Shown: positions 11,862-20,168, numbered from the stretch's first letter. The stretch is DNA of 41,805 nt from Luteimonas cucumeris (GCF_007830035.1 NZ_VLKN01000012.1:1-41805); one strand, 5' to 3'. The notes: generated by a model from the sequence alone, not told the origin. Made by a program: numbers and translations.

Positions 11862-11892
11862 TTTCGTAGAGCGGAGCAGACTCCGCCCTACG
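11862..11892. repeat. Short palindromic intergenic repeat (GCGGAG type)
   Basis: GTAGAGCGGAG and CTCCGCCCTAC form an imperfect stem around CAGA, between two convergent genes. Similar cores occur at 17425-17446 and 20984-21008, so it is a dispersed REP-like element and may also act as a terminator. Confidence 0.6.
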
Positions 11893-12205
11893 GATCCGCG
11901 ATGGGATACGCCTCGATTTCATAGTGCTGCACGGTCGGTTCGTATTCGAGCAGAAAGCCCGCGTCTTCCGGGTAGTACTTCGCCCGCGTGATGTCGGCGC
12001 CGGCAAAGGCCTCGATCGCCTGTCGCGATTGCCAATGCGTCAGCGTGATGAAGTGCGATAACCGGCCTTCGTCGCGACGCAGGATGTGTACCGCCAGATT
12101 GCCGGGCGTGGCACGGTAATCGGCGACTGCGCGTTCGCGCAGGAAGGCCAGGTAGGCATCGGCTACCGCGGTCAAAGTGACGCCGTGCCAGAGTCGTGCA
12201 ACCAA
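11888..12205 (-). CDS. Antibiotic biosynthesis monooxygenase (ABM)-like dimeric ferredoxin-fold protein
   Basis: About 105 residues. It starts at TTG 12205, which has GGGGGAG (12211-12217) at good spacing; no ATG is available. It has the small alpha-beta barrel pattern of ABM proteins: an early VADAYLAFL helix, then [35 protein letters not shown], then the C-terminal [12 protein letters not shown] strand with a conserved-looking His. Such proteins range from haem-degrading monooxygenases to quinone monooxygenases, so the reaction is open. It is the last gene of a three-gene minus-strand operon, 23 bp after the SpeD-like gene. Confidence 0.75.
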   Translation of the reverse strand: MVARLWHGVTLTAVADAYLAFLRERAVADYRATPGNLAVHILRRDEGRLSHFITLTHWQSRQAIEAFAGADITRAKYYPEDAGFLLEYEPTVQHYEIEAYPIADP

Positions 12206-12228
12206 CGTGTTCTCCCCCAGGCGAGCGA

Positions 12229-12600
12229 TCAGAAGATCGCCGCCTCATGCTCGGCAAGGTCAAAGAACTTACGCACCTCCTCGACCGCGCGGTCCTCGTC
12301 GAAATCGGCGCAGGTGTACAGCACCGTCGACAGGAAGCGCGGCTGCACCCAGGCGGCGATGTAGATGCCCGAATCGATCAGCGACACGAAGCCGTCGTAG
12401 CCTTCGTTGGCGGCCTTGCCCTCGCCACTGGTGCGATGGATGATCGGCGCGCCATAAGTACGCAATCCCAGCGCGCCGGTGATGTCGGCGAACCAGGCCA
12501 GCAGCACGTCGTGGTCGAGCGCGCTGCGATAGTAACCTTCGACCAGCAGCCGCTTGCGGTAGATCTGCGGCGCGATCGATGTCAGGGCGATCCTGTTCAT
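12229..12600 (-). CDS. Divergent S-adenosylmethionine decarboxylase (SpeD)-like protein
   Basis: About 123 residues, the size of the class of short prokaryotic AdoMet decarboxylases. The segment GFVSLIDSGIYIAAW ... STVLYTCADFDEDRAVEEVRKFFD aligns with the family core. Taking Thermotoga AdoMetDC as guide (Ser63 giving the pyruvoyl group, His68, Cys83), this protein has D76-S77 at the cleavage site, Ala82 at the His place and Cys97 at exactly the same 20-residue spacing. The self-cleavage Ser and the donor Cys are thus kept and the processing His is lost. SpeD homologues that act as arginine or ornithine decarboxylases are known, so another substrate, or loss of activity, is possible. It lies between two small genes. 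Confidence 0.65.
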   Translation of the reverse strand: MNRIALTSIAPQIYRKRLLVEGYYRSALDHDVLLAWFADITGALGLRTYGAPIIHRTSGEGKAANEGYDGFVSLIDSGIYIAAWVQPRFLSTVLYTCADFDEDRAVEEVRKFFDLAEHEAAIF

Positions 12601-12640
12601 GGGCGGTCTCGCGGATGCACAGTGCGTGCGCACTGTGCGA

Positions 12641-12853
12641 TCAACGAAACGGCGACAGCGCCGTCGAGCACACCGCGTGGATCGCGCCGCGGTGGAATGG
12701 CTTGCACGGCTCCTGCCGCTTGCGTTGCGCCTCGACCTGCGAGGCCTCGGCACTGTCCGTCGTGCCCGGCTCGGTCACGCCCGCCAGCGACAGGGCCAGT
12801 GCCGGGTTCTGGATATGGCCCTGCTGGAACAGTAGTCCGGTATAGATGTTCAT
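12641..12853 (-). CDS. Uncharacterised 70-residue protein
   Basis: It begins MNIYTGLLFQQGHIQNPALAL and has GGAG 7-8 bases before the ATG (on the minus strand), which supports it as a real gene. The N-terminal half looks folded and conserved in character; the rest is polar with two Cys. No signal peptide or family is recognised. It is first in the operon with the SpeD-like and ABM-like genes (40 bp to the next) and is divergent from the LysR gene. Confidence 0.55.
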   Translation of the reverse strand: MNIYTGLLFQQGHIQNPALALSLAGVTEPGTTDSAEASQVEAQRKRQEPCKPFHRGAIHAVCSTALSPFR

Positions 12854-12962
12854 CGCCTGCTCCGACTTCCACTTGAGTGAAATCAAAGGTAGGCGCATGC
12901 TGGATCGCTGAAAAGCGACCATTTCGCAAACCTGTGTTGAATTTCATTCAAGACGATCGCTC

Positions 12963-13883
12963 ATGAGCCGCCCCCCGCTGCACGCCCTGCAGGGCTTCGT
13001 CGCCGCCGCACGCCTGGGCAACCTGTCGCGCGCGGCCGAGTCGTTGAACCTCACCGTCAGCGCGCTCAGTCACCAGATGCGCGGCCTGGAAACGCGGCTC
13101 GGCCAGCAGCTGCTGGTGCGCAACTCGCGCGGCATCGGCCTGACGGCGGACGGCGAGCGCCTGCTGGAGCGCATCGCCCCGCACCTGGATGCGATCGCAC
13201 AGGCGCTGCAGCCGTACGCGGCGCGCCACGACAACGTGCTCACCGTCAGCGCGACCGCCTCGATGACCTCGGCCTGGCTGGTGCCGCGACTCGGCGATTT
13301 CCTGGCAACGCATCCGCAGATCGAGATCAACCTGCAATCCAGCGCTGCGGTGGTCGACTTCGCGCGCGACGGCGGCGTCGATGCCGCGCTGCGGATCGGC
13401 TTCGGCCATTGGCCCGGCGTCACCGCCGAGCACCTGTTCGACGAGTGGCTGGTGCCGATGGCCAGCCCGGCGCTGGTAGCGCGCATGGGCGATACGCCAC
13501 TGCGCGACTGGCCGCTGCTCGGCGATCCCGACGGCCAGTGGAACCGCTGGTTCGCGCATCGTGGCCTGGAACCGCCGACGCGCTACATCGCCTACTTCGA
13601 CGATTCCGAAGCGCACCACCGCGCCGCGCTCGACGGCGTCGGCGTCGCGCTGGGACGGCTGACCCGCGCGCGGCTGCTGCTGGATTCCGGACAGCTGGTC
13701 ACGCTGAGCGACGAACGCCTGAAGACCGACTACGCGCATTGGCTGGTCTACCCGCCGCGTTCGGCATCGCACCGCGGCCTGCTCGCGTTCCGCGAATGGC
13801 TGCATGGCAAGGCGCGGGAACATGCGCGGCATATGGAGCAGACAACGTCGGCCGGGGCTGACGGCGCAGGCAAACGCCGCTAG
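12963..13883 (+). CDS. LysR-family transcriptional regulator (GcvA-like)
   Basis: About 306 residues. The N-terminal winged helix-turn-helix is at about residues 4-63 (HALQGFVAAARLGNLSRAAESLNLTVSALSHQMRGLE written here by position: 7-43), followed by the periplasmic-binding-like effector domain (about 90-295). PLHALQGF and the DGGVDAALRIG region are typical of the GcvA subgroup. It is divergent from the 70-aa/SpeD-like/ABM operon across a 109-bp gap, the classic layout for a LysR protein controlling its neighbour; the effector is unknown. Confidence 0.88.
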   Translation: MSRPPLHALQGFVAAARLGNLSRAAESLNLTVSALSHQMRGLETRLGQQLLVRNSRGIGLTADGERLLERIAPHLDAIAQALQPYAARHDNVLTVSATASMTSAWLVPRLGDFLATHPQIEINLQSSAAVVDFARDGGVDAALRIGFGHWPGVTAEHLFDEWLVPMASPALVARMGDTPLRDWPLLGDPDGQWNRWFAHRGLEPPTRYIAYFDDSEAHHRAALDGVGVALGRLTRARLLLDSGQLVTLSDERLKTDYAHWLVYPPRSASHRGLLAFREWLHGKAREHARHMEQTTSAGADGAGKRR

Positions 13884-13916
13884 GCTTGCCACTTCCCCAT
13901 GTTCCGGAGCAAGGCG

Positions 13917-14825
13917 ATGTCACGACTCCTGCTGGTTCCCGCGCTCTCCCTCGCCATCGCCCTGGGTGCCTGCGCGAAGCCGCCTGCGGCCAACGACGAC
14001 GCCGACGCGGCGCCCACCGACGCTCCCGCCACGACTGCGGCCGCGACCGACAGCGCGGCGACACCGGATGACAACGCACGCGCCCTTGAGGCGGCGATCG
14101 CTGGCGACTGGCGCACGCCCGACTTCGTCGCCCGCGATACCTACCGCCATCCGCGCGAGACGCTGTCCTTCTTCGGCATCGCACCCAACCAGACGGTCAT
14201 CGAGATCACGCCCGGCGGCGGCTGGTACACGGAAATCCTCGCGCCCTACCTGTACGAGCATGGCACCTACGTCGCCGCGATCGTCGATCCCGGCAAGGTC
14301 GGGCCGGACGGCGTCGAATACCAGACCAAGGCGCGCGATCGCATCCGCGCCAAGCTCGGCGGCGAACCAGGCAATGTCTACGGCCGCGCCACGACCGTGG
14401 AGTTCGACCCGAAGGCGCCGGTATTCGGCGCACCGGGCAGCGCCGACGCCGTGCTGACCTTCCGCAACGTGCACAACTGGGTCGACGCCGGCACCGCCGA
14501 GGCCTATTTCAAGGGCCTCTTCGACGTGCTCAAGCCGGGCGGCGTGCTCGGCGTGGCCGACCACCGCGCCAAGCCCGGCACCGACCTGGAGACGATGAAG
14601 AAATCCGGCTACCTCACCGAGGAGCTGGTCATCAAGCTGGCCACCGATGCCGGCTTCAGGCTCGACGCCAAGAGCGAGGTCAACGCCAATCCCAAGGACA
14701 CCGCCGACCATCCGAACGGCGTGTGGACCCTGCCGCCGAGCAATGACCACGACGCGGCCGATGACGCCAAGTACAAGGCCATCGGCGAGAGCGACCGGAT
14801 GACGTTGCGCTTTGTGAAGCCGTGA
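13917..14825 (+). CDS. Lipoprotein with class I SAM-methyltransferase fold (COG4798-like)
   Basis: About 302 residues. The ATG at 13917 is preferred over 13899 because AAGG and GGAG precede it. The signal peptide ends in LGAC (Cys19), predicting lipid attachment outside the cytoplasm. A disordered Ala/Asp/Thr stretch runs to about residue 55. The Rossmann-like domain contains VIEITPGGGWYTEILAPYL (motif I, glycines at about 100-102) and later DAVLTFRNVHNWVD and FDVLKPGGVLGVADHR, as in predicted methyltransferases. SAM is not expected in the periplasm, so the export signal is puzzling; the fold may serve another role. A terminator-like hairpin follows. Confidence 0.8.
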   Translation: MSRLLLVPALSLAIALGACAKPPAANDDADAAPTDAPATTAAATDSAATPDDNARALEAAIAGDWRTPDFVARDTYRHPRETLSFFGIAPNQTVIEITPGGGWYTEILAPYLYEHGTYVAAIVDPGKVGPDGVEYQTKARDRIRAKLGGEPGNVYGRATTVEFDPKAPVFGAPGSADAVLTFRNVHNWVDAGTAEAYFKGLFDVLKPGGVLGVADHRAKPGTDLETMKKSGYLTEELVIKLATDAGFRLDAKSEVNANPKDTADHPNGVWTLPPSNDHDAADDAKYKAIGESDRMTLRFVKP

Positions 14826-14961
14826 TTCGGGATTCGTGATTGGTGATTCGTAAAAGCGAAGCGCGACGCTTCGCTATTTTCTAATCACCGGTCACGCCAC
14901 GATTCGGGCGCGCAAGTAGCTGCGCCTTTATTCGAATCACGAATAACGAATCACCAATCCC
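14821..14961. repeat. Inverted GTGATTSGTGATTCG-type repeats with terminator-like hairpin
   Basis: Degenerate GATTCG/GTGATT words at 14821-14851 are answered in reverse complement at 14925-14957 (CGAATCACGAATAACGAATC). In between, AGCGAAGCG and CGCTTCGCT (about 14857-14877) form a stem followed by ATTTT, a likely terminator for the methyltransferase gene. Related words recur at 20127-20160 and 33466-33570. Confidence 0.65.
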
Positions 14962-14969
14962 GGCCCTCA

Positions 14970-15515
14970 ATGCTGATCGCCTTCAACAAGCCCTACGGCG
15001 TTCTGTGCCAGTTCACTGACCGCAGTACGCCGCCGCGGCGGACGCTGGCGCAGTTCGGCTTGCCGGCGGACATCTATCCGGCCGGCCGGCTCGACCACGA
15101 CAGCGAAGGCCTGTTGCTGCTCACCGATGACGGCACGCTCGCGCATCGGCTGACCGACCCGCGCCACAAGCAGCGCAAGACCTACTGGGTGCAGGTCGAA
15201 GGCGAGCCGCGCGCGGACCAGCTGCAGGCCTTGCGCGACGGCGTGGTCCTCAATGACGGCCCGACCCGGCCGGCGCAGGTGCGCCGGCTCGATCCGGCGC
15301 CGACGCTGTGGGCGCGCGATCCGCCCGTGCGCTTCCGCAAGACCGTGCCGGATGCCTGGCTGGAACTGGGCATCAGCGAAGGCCGCAACCGCCAGGTGCG
15401 GCGCATGACGGCGGCGGTTGGCCTGCCGACCTTGCGACTGGTGCGCGTGGCCATCGCCAGCTACGCGCTCGACGACCTCGCGCCCGGCGAGTGGCGCGTG
15501 CTCGATCCGCGCTGA
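14970..15515 (+). CDS. rluE: Pseudouridine synthase of the RsuA/RluE family
   Basis: About 181 residues with no S4 domain, as in RluE, which isomerises U2457 of 23S rRNA in E. coli. MLIAFNKPYGVLCQF is motif I, AGRLDHDSEGLLLLT holds the catalytic Asp (Asp42), and EGRNRQVRRMTAAVGLPTLRLVR is motif III. RluE as the specific member is inferred from length and the lack of an S4 domain. The gene stands alone between repeat sequence and a signalling gene. Confidence 0.88.
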   Translation: MLIAFNKPYGVLCQFTDRSTPPRRTLAQFGLPADIYPAGRLDHDSEGLLLLTDDGTLAHRLTDPRHKQRKTYWVQVEGEPRADQLQALRDGVVLNDGPTRPAQVRRLDPAPTLWARDPPVRFRKTVPDAWLELGISEGRNRQVRRMTAAVGLPTLRLVRVAIASYALDDLAPGEWRVLDPR

Positions 15516-15621
15516 AGGATTCAGCTCCGACGCCCGGCCGTTGCCGCAGTGTCGTTCCGGCAACGGAACTGCTACCGTCACGGCTCCATCGCGTCGATGC
15601 GATGTGGGGCTCGGGGGCTGG

Positions 15622-16737
15622 ATGATCGTGACGGCCAATAATGCGGGGCGCATCCTCGTCGTCGACGACCAGCCCGCCAACCTGCGCGTGGTCAGCGCGC
15701 TGCTGCTGCGCCATGGCTACGAAGTGGACAACGCCGCCGACGGCCCGACCGCACTGGCGCTGTGCGAACAGCGCGCACCGGACCTGGTGCTGCTGGACAT
15801 GATGATGCCGGGCATGGACGGCTTTGGCCTGATCGGCGAACTGAAGCAGCGCGAACAGCTGCTGCGCATCCCGGTGGTGTTCCTGACCGCCGCCCACGAT
15901 CGCGACCTGCTGCTGCGCGCGTTCGATGCCGGCGCGGTCGACTACGTCACCAAACCGTTCACGCCCGAGGAACTGCTGGCCCGGGTCAGCGCCCACATCG
16001 GCCTGAAACTGACCCGCGACCGTCTCGAGCGCGTTGCGCAGGAACGCCAGGAACTGGTCAACCTGGTCGCGCACGACCTGAAGAACCCGCTGAGCAGCGT
16101 GCTGTTCGCCAGCGACCTGCTGCTCAGCCGCGGCTGCAAGCCCGAACGCGTGACGCACTACCTGCAGATGATCCGCGAAAGCGCCGACGATGCACTCGGC
16201 TACATCCATCGCTACCTCGAGATGCAGTCGGCGGCGCACCAGGCCCGGCAATCGGACACGGACATGCCGCTGTGCGGCCTGCGCGAGACGCTGCAATGGC
16301 TGGAGCGGCGTTACGGCATGCAGCTGGAAGCGCGTGAGATGCGCCTGCTGGTGCGCATGCCCAACGACGAGGTGCGAGTGGCGATCGACGGGCTGGTATT
16401 GCGCCAGGTCGCCGAGAACCTGGTGAGCAACGCGATCAAGTACGCCCAGGACGGTCACGAACTGGAACTTTCGGTGCGCCACGGTGCGCAGGGTTACTGG
16501 CAACTGGTCGCGCAGGATCGCGGGCCCGGCATTTCCGAACACCGGCAACGCGACCTGTTCAAGCCCTTCGTGCGCCTGGGCGGCAACAGCGCCGCCGATC
16601 CGATGTCCAGCGGCCTGGGCCTGTCACTGGCACGGCAGATCATCGCCGACGTCGGTGGCCATCTCTGGTACGAGGACCGCGAGGGCGGCGGCGCACGCTT
16701 CATCATCGAACTGCCGGAAGCGCGTGCGGTAGCGTAG
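15622..16737 (+). CDS. Hybrid response regulator - histidine kinase (REC-HisKA-HATPase), soluble
   Basis: About 371 residues. An N-terminal receiver domain (about 11-125) has the acidic pair Asp15/Asp16, phospho-acceptor Asp59 in LLDMMMPG, Thr89 and Lys111. A short helix leads to a dimerisation/phosphoacceptor domain with His151 in HDLKNPL, then an ATPase domain with N-box ENLVSNAIKYA (about 265-275), G1 DRGPGI (299-304) and G2 GLGLSLA (331-337). There is no sensor domain or membrane segment, so the input is probably phosphorylation of the receiver by another kinase. No partner gene is adjacent; rluE ends 106 bp upstream. Confidence 0.9.
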   Translation: MIVTANNAGRILVVDDQPANLRVVSALLLRHGYEVDNAADGPTALALCEQRAPDLVLLDMMMPGMDGFGLIGELKQREQLLRIPVVFLTAAHDRDLLLRAFDAGAVDYVTKPFTPEELLARVSAHIGLKLTRDRLERVAQERQELVNLVAHDLKNPLSSVLFASDLLLSRGCKPERVTHYLQMIRESADDALGYIHRYLEMQSAAHQARQSDTDMPLCGLRETLQWLERRYGMQLEAREMRLLVRMPNDEVRVAIDGLVLRQVAENLVSNAIKYAQDGHELELSVRHGAQGYWQLVAQDRGPGISEHRQRDLFKPFVRLGGNSAADPMSSGLGLSLARQIIADVGGHLWYEDREGGGARFIIELPEARAVA

Positions 16738-16743
16738 TTCTGC

Positions 16744-16832
16744 CCGTCATCCCGAAGCGTAGTGAGGGATCTGCTTTTTTGCTGGTGCGATGACACGGCA
16801 AAAACAGATCCCTCACTGTTCGGAATGACAGG
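16744..16832. repeat. Inverted pair of the GTCATCCCGAA...GTGAGGGAYCTGC repeat
   Basis: The left arm (about 16745-16777) and the right arm (about 16799-16830) are near reverse complements with T and A runs between. A second inverted pair lies at 24652-24728 and a single arm at 20066-20099. It is a dispersed REP-like element and may terminate the kinase gene. Confidence 0.75.
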
Positions 16833-16896
16833 GAAGAGTGCCGGCTCGTTCCGCGTGAACTTGACTGTTCGCGATCAGCGAAGCGTCAGCCCGCCA

Positions 16897-17259
16897 TCAT
16901 TCGGACACCTTCGCGCGGCTGCGCGTAGTGCGCTTGCGTGCCGGCGCCGGACGCGACGCGCGCTTGGCTTCGACACGCCGCGACGTGCCCTCGATCGTGG
17001 CGCCGTTGCGTTGCGCCTGCCGGGCCTTGCGGCGCGCGACGTACCACAGCAATCCCGCGCCGGCCACCGCCGCCGCCGTCAACGCCGGGTTGCGCTTGAC
17101 GAACGAGGTCGTGGCGCGACTGCCGGCCTTGAGCACCGCCAGCGCGGCGCCGGTTTCCACCCACTTCATCGCGTGATTGGGCACCGCGTGGCGGATGCCG
17201 TCACCGACCGTTTCGACCAGGTCCATTGCCCGTCCGGATAGCGATTCGAGCTTGCTCAT
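16897..17259 (-). CDS. Small membrane protein with basic C-terminal tail
   Basis: About 120 residues; GGGAA precedes the ATG at eight bases. An amphipathic N-terminal part (1-57) is followed by one membrane segment (about 58-75, ALTAAAVAGAGLLWYVA) and a tail with many Arg, Lys and Ala, ending in a histone-like KRTTRSRAK region. The family is not recognised. Small one-pass proteins of this style with Lys/Arg tails are often stress- or envelope-related, but no function can be assigned. Confidence 0.65.
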   Translation of the reverse strand: MSKLESLSGRAMDLVETVGDGIRHAVPNHAMKWVETGAALAVLKAGSRATTSFVKRNPALTAAAVAGAGLLWYVARRKARQAQRNGATIEGTSRRVEAKRASRPAPARKRTTRSRAKVSE

Positions 17260-17458
17260 GATGTCGTTTCCCGATTGCGCAGCAGGCGGGCAGTGTCGGC
17301 GCGGCGGCGTTCAGGCCGCGTGAGAAAGGTCGCGCGAGTTCGGCTGTGCGCTGAACGCGACGAAAGGGATTGCTGCCGCATGGGCGGAACCTGCTCGCGC
17401 GGCCGATGTTCGGAAGCAGCGGAAAATTTCCGCCCTACGGAAAAAACGCCACGTGCCG
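17260..17458. other. Intergenic gap with a GCGGAAAATTTCCGC palindrome
   Basis: No credible gene. A perfect palindrome GCGGAAAATTTCCGC followed by CCTACGG (about 17422-17444) resembles the element at 11862. Confidence 0.5.
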
Positions 17459-20014
17459 TCAGGAACCCTTGCGCTTGGCGCGATGCGTCGCCTGCGCCGA
17501 CCACGGATCGTCAGGCCACGGATGTTTCGGATAACGCCCCTTCATTTCCTTTTTCACTTCCGGGTAGGTCCGCTCCCAGAAACCTTTCAGGTCCTGCGTG
17601 ACCTGCAGCGGACGCCCGGCCGGCGACAGCAGGTGCAAGGTCAAGGGCACGCGTCCGTCGGCGATGCGCGGCGTGTCAGACAGGCCGAACAGTTCCTGCA
17701 GCTTCACCGCCAGCACCGGCGCTTCGCCGTGACGGTATTCGATGCCGCGCTCCATGCCCGACGGCACCAGGATCCGCGTCGGCGCGAGCCGGTCGATCTG
17801 TTGCCGCGCATTCCAGTCGCAGCGCGATTTCAGAGCCGACGAGAATTCCTCGCTGCCCAGCGCATCCAGCCGCGTCTTGCCGGCGAAGGCGGGACGCAGC
17901 CATTCGTCCAGCGTATCCATCAACGCCGCACTGGACAGGTCGGGCAGGCCCAGTTCCGGCAACCATGCGCGTAGCGCCAGCGCGCGCTCGCGCCATTGCG
18001 ACAGCGCCTCCGACCACGGCAGCACCTGCAGTCCGAGTTCGCGCACCGCATCGGTCAGCGCCTGCGCAGCCTGCGCCGGATCGGGTCGGCCGGCTGAACG
18101 CGACGACAGCACGATCGCGTCGTAACGACTCTCGCGCAGCATCACCAGCGCGCGCCGTTCGCCGTCCCAGCGCACCGTGTCGCTGTCGACGAAACGCGCC
18201 GGAAAGTCACGTCGCAGGCGCGCTTCGTCCAGCGGTGCGCCGCGCAGGATCAATGCGTCCTTGGCCTCGAAGCGCAGTTCGCTGGCGACCAGCCACGGTT
18301 CGCCGTACAGCGCGCTGTCATCGAAAAGTCGCGCCATGCGGCCGTTGGCCAGCTGGTAGCGACGCGGATCGCCGGCATGCTGGCGCGCGATGCGATCGGG
18401 AAAGGCATGCAGCAGCAGGTCGCCCAGCCGATGCGCGGGCACCTCTGCGGGCGGTCGCGCATCGATGCGCAGGCGACGCCGCCATTGCCTGGCCGCGGCA
18501 TCGATCGCCGTCAGCATGGCGCGGCTGGCATCGCCGGCGACATGGCCGCCGCGCCATGCGGCCAACGCACGCCAGCGCTCGGCCAGCGCATCCGAGCGGG
18601 TGCGCAACGGATCGCGCGCTTCGATCAGCGCGGCCAGGTCGCAGGCCAGGGCGCATTCCTCAGCGTCACGCGACGACAGCAGCATCGCGGCCAGGCGCGG
18701 ATGCGTGCCCAGCGCCAGCATGCGTTTGCCCAGCGGCGTGATCGCAAACGTTTCGCGCTCACCGTGAGTCTGTCGAAGGAGCGCACCGAGTCGCTGCAGC
18801 AGGTCGCGCGCGGCGGCCATCGCGCCGGGCGGTGGCGTGTCGACGAAGCGCAGATCGTCGCTGCCCCATGCCGCCAGTTCCAGCGCCAGCGCGGTGAGTT
18901 CGACCTGCGCGATCTCCGGCCGGCGCTGCGGTTCCAGACGCTGCGATTGCGGCCACAGGCGATACGCCCAGCCGTCGGCGACGCGGCCGGCACGGCCGGC
19001 GCGCTGGTCGGCCGACGCCTGTGCGATGGCGACCACGTCCAGCCGCGAGAAACCCGAATTCGGGTCGTAACGCGGTTCGCGCGCCAGGCCGCTGTCGATC
19101 ACCACGCGCACGCCGGGCAGGGTCACGCTGGATTCGGCGACATTGGTGGCCAGCACCACGCGACGACGGCCATGCGGGTCCGGCTGCAGCACTTCGGACT
19201 GGCGCTCGACCGGCAACTCGCCGTGCAGCGGCAACACCTGCACGCCGTCGCGGCCGGTTTCGCGGAAGTGATGAGCCAGTGCCGACTCCAGTCGCGCGAT
19301 CTCACGCTGGCCCGGCAGGAACACCAGCACGTCGCCGGGGTGCTGCGCCAGCGCGTGCTCGATCGCGCGGCGCGCCTGCGATTCCAGCGCCTCCTCCCGA
19401 CCATCCTGAGCTTGCCGAAGGACGCGTCGCGCCGGGAAATGCGCGATATCGACCGGATGGCTGCGGCCGGCGCTGGACAGGCGCGGCGCATCGAGGAACC
19501 GTGCGAGGCGTTCGCCATCCAGCGTCGCCGACATCACCACGATGCGCAGGTCCTCGCGCAGCGAAGCCTGCACGTCCAGCGCCAGCGCCAAGCCGAGATC
19601 GCCGGCCAGATGGCGCTCGTGGAATTCGTCGAACAGCAATGCGCCGACATTTTCCAGGGTGGGATCGTCCTGCAGCATCCGCGTCAGGATGCCTTCGGTG
19701 ACCACCTCGATGCGGGTGTGCGCCGACACCTGGTTGTCGAAACGGATGCGGTAGCCGACCGTGTCGCCGACGGCTTCGCCGAGCTGCAGGGCCATGAAGC
19801 CGGCCGCGGCGCGTGCGGCGACGCGGCGCGGTTCCAGCATCACGATCCTGCGGCCGCCCAGCCAGTCGGCATCGAGCAGCGCCAGCGGTACCTGCGTGGT
19901 CTTGCCCGCACCCGGCGGCGCTTCCAGCACCAGGCGCGGATGCGTGGCCAGCGAGTCGCGGATCTGCGGCAGCAGTCCGGTGATCGGGAAACGTTCGGCG
20001 GCGGGTCGGTTCAC
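17459..20014 (-). CDS. hrpB: ATP-dependent RNA helicase HrpB (DEAH family)
   Basis: About 851 residues. It starts at GTG 20014, since the longer frame upstream is non-homologous in character and GTG gives the usual N-terminus (FPITGLLPQIRDSLATHPRL region). Walker A APPGAGKT is at 32-39, DEFH (the DEAH box) at 129-132, MSAT at 161-164, and motif VI QRAGRAGR at 337-344. The C-terminal part ends in the HrpB-specific region with FWERTYPEVKKEMKGRYPKHPWPDDP. HrpB is a DExH helicase whose cell role is not well defined. Two short stretches, LRQAQDGREEA (199-209) and LLRQTHGERE (412-421), look like translated dispersed repeats inserted in frame. Confidence 0.93.
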   Translation of the reverse strand: MNRPAAERFPITGLLPQIRDSLATHPRLVLEAPPGAGKTTQVPLALLDADWLGGRRIVMLEPRRVAARAAAGFMALQLGEAVGDTVGYRIRFDNQVSAHTRIEVVTEGILTRMLQDDPTLENVGALLFDEFHERHLAGDLGLALALDVQASLREDLRIVVMSATLDGERLARFLDAPRLSSAGRSHPVDIAHFPARRVLRQAQDGREEALESQARRAIEHALAQHPGDVLVFLPGQREIARLESALAHHFRETGRDGVQVLPLHGELPVERQSEVLQPDPHGRRRVVLATNVAESSVTLPGVRVVIDSGLAREPRYDPNSGFSRLDVVAIAQASADQRAGRAGRVADGWAYRLWPQSQRLEPQRRPEIAQVELTALALELAAWGSDDLRFVDTPPPGAMAAARDLLQRLGALLRQTHGERETFAITPLGKRMLALGTHPRLAAMLLSSRDAEECALACDLAALIEARDPLRTRSDALAERWRALAAWRGGHVAGDASRAMLTAIDAAARQWRRRLRIDARPPAEVPAHRLGDLLLHAFPDRIARQHAGDPRRYQLANGRMARLFDDSALYGEPWLVASELRFEAKDALILRGAPLDEARLRRDFPARFVDSDTVRWDGERRALVMLRESRYDAIVLSSRSAGRPDPAQAAQALTDAVRELGLQVLPWSEALSQWRERALALRAWLPELGLPDLSSAALMDTLDEWLRPAFAGKTRLDALGSEEFSSALKSRCDWNARQQIDRLAPTRILVPSGMERGIEYRHGEAPVLAVKLQELFGLSDTPRIADGRVPLTLHLLSPAGRPLQVTQDLKGFWERTYPEVKKEMKGRYPKHPWPDDPWSAQATHRAKRKGS
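18757..18790 (-). repeat. Dispersed repeat (TCCTTCGACAGACTCA type) inside hrpB
   Basis: Minus-strand CTCCTTCGACAGACTCACGG matches a short palindromic repeat family often seen between xanthomonad genes. Here it is translated in frame as LLRQTHGERE. Confidence 0.6.
19396..19432 (-). repeat. Dispersed repeat (TCCTTCGGCAAGCTCAGGAT type) inside hrpB
   Basis: Minus-strand TCCTTCGGCAAGCTCAGGAT belongs to the same repeat family as at 18757 and is translated as LRQAQDG without breaking the frame. Confidence 0.7.
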
Positions 20015-20065
20015 GCCGATAGGATACGGGCAGCGTCCTGACTGGCGTGCCGGCGCAAAGCGAAA

Positions 20066-20099
20066 GCAGGTCCCTCGCTGCGCTCGGGATGACGGAAAT
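20066..20099 (-). repeat. Single arm of the GTCATCCCGA...AGGGACCTGCTTT repeat
   Basis: Read on the minus strand it gives CGTCATCCCGAGCGCAGCG and then AGGGACCTGCTT, matching the inverted pairs at 16744 and 24652. It lies in the gap between hrpB and tatD. Confidence 0.65.
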
Positions 20100-20168
20100 G
20101 CAATGCCAGGGCAAACGCCCTTTATGCTTTGACGATTCCCCATTCCCGAATCCCGATTCCCCGCCCTC

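Noticed and set aside
17256-17504. 82-codon minus-strand frame between the small membrane protein and hrpB
   Set aside because: It overlaps the end of hrpB and a palindromic repeat, and has no ribosome-binding site or family features.
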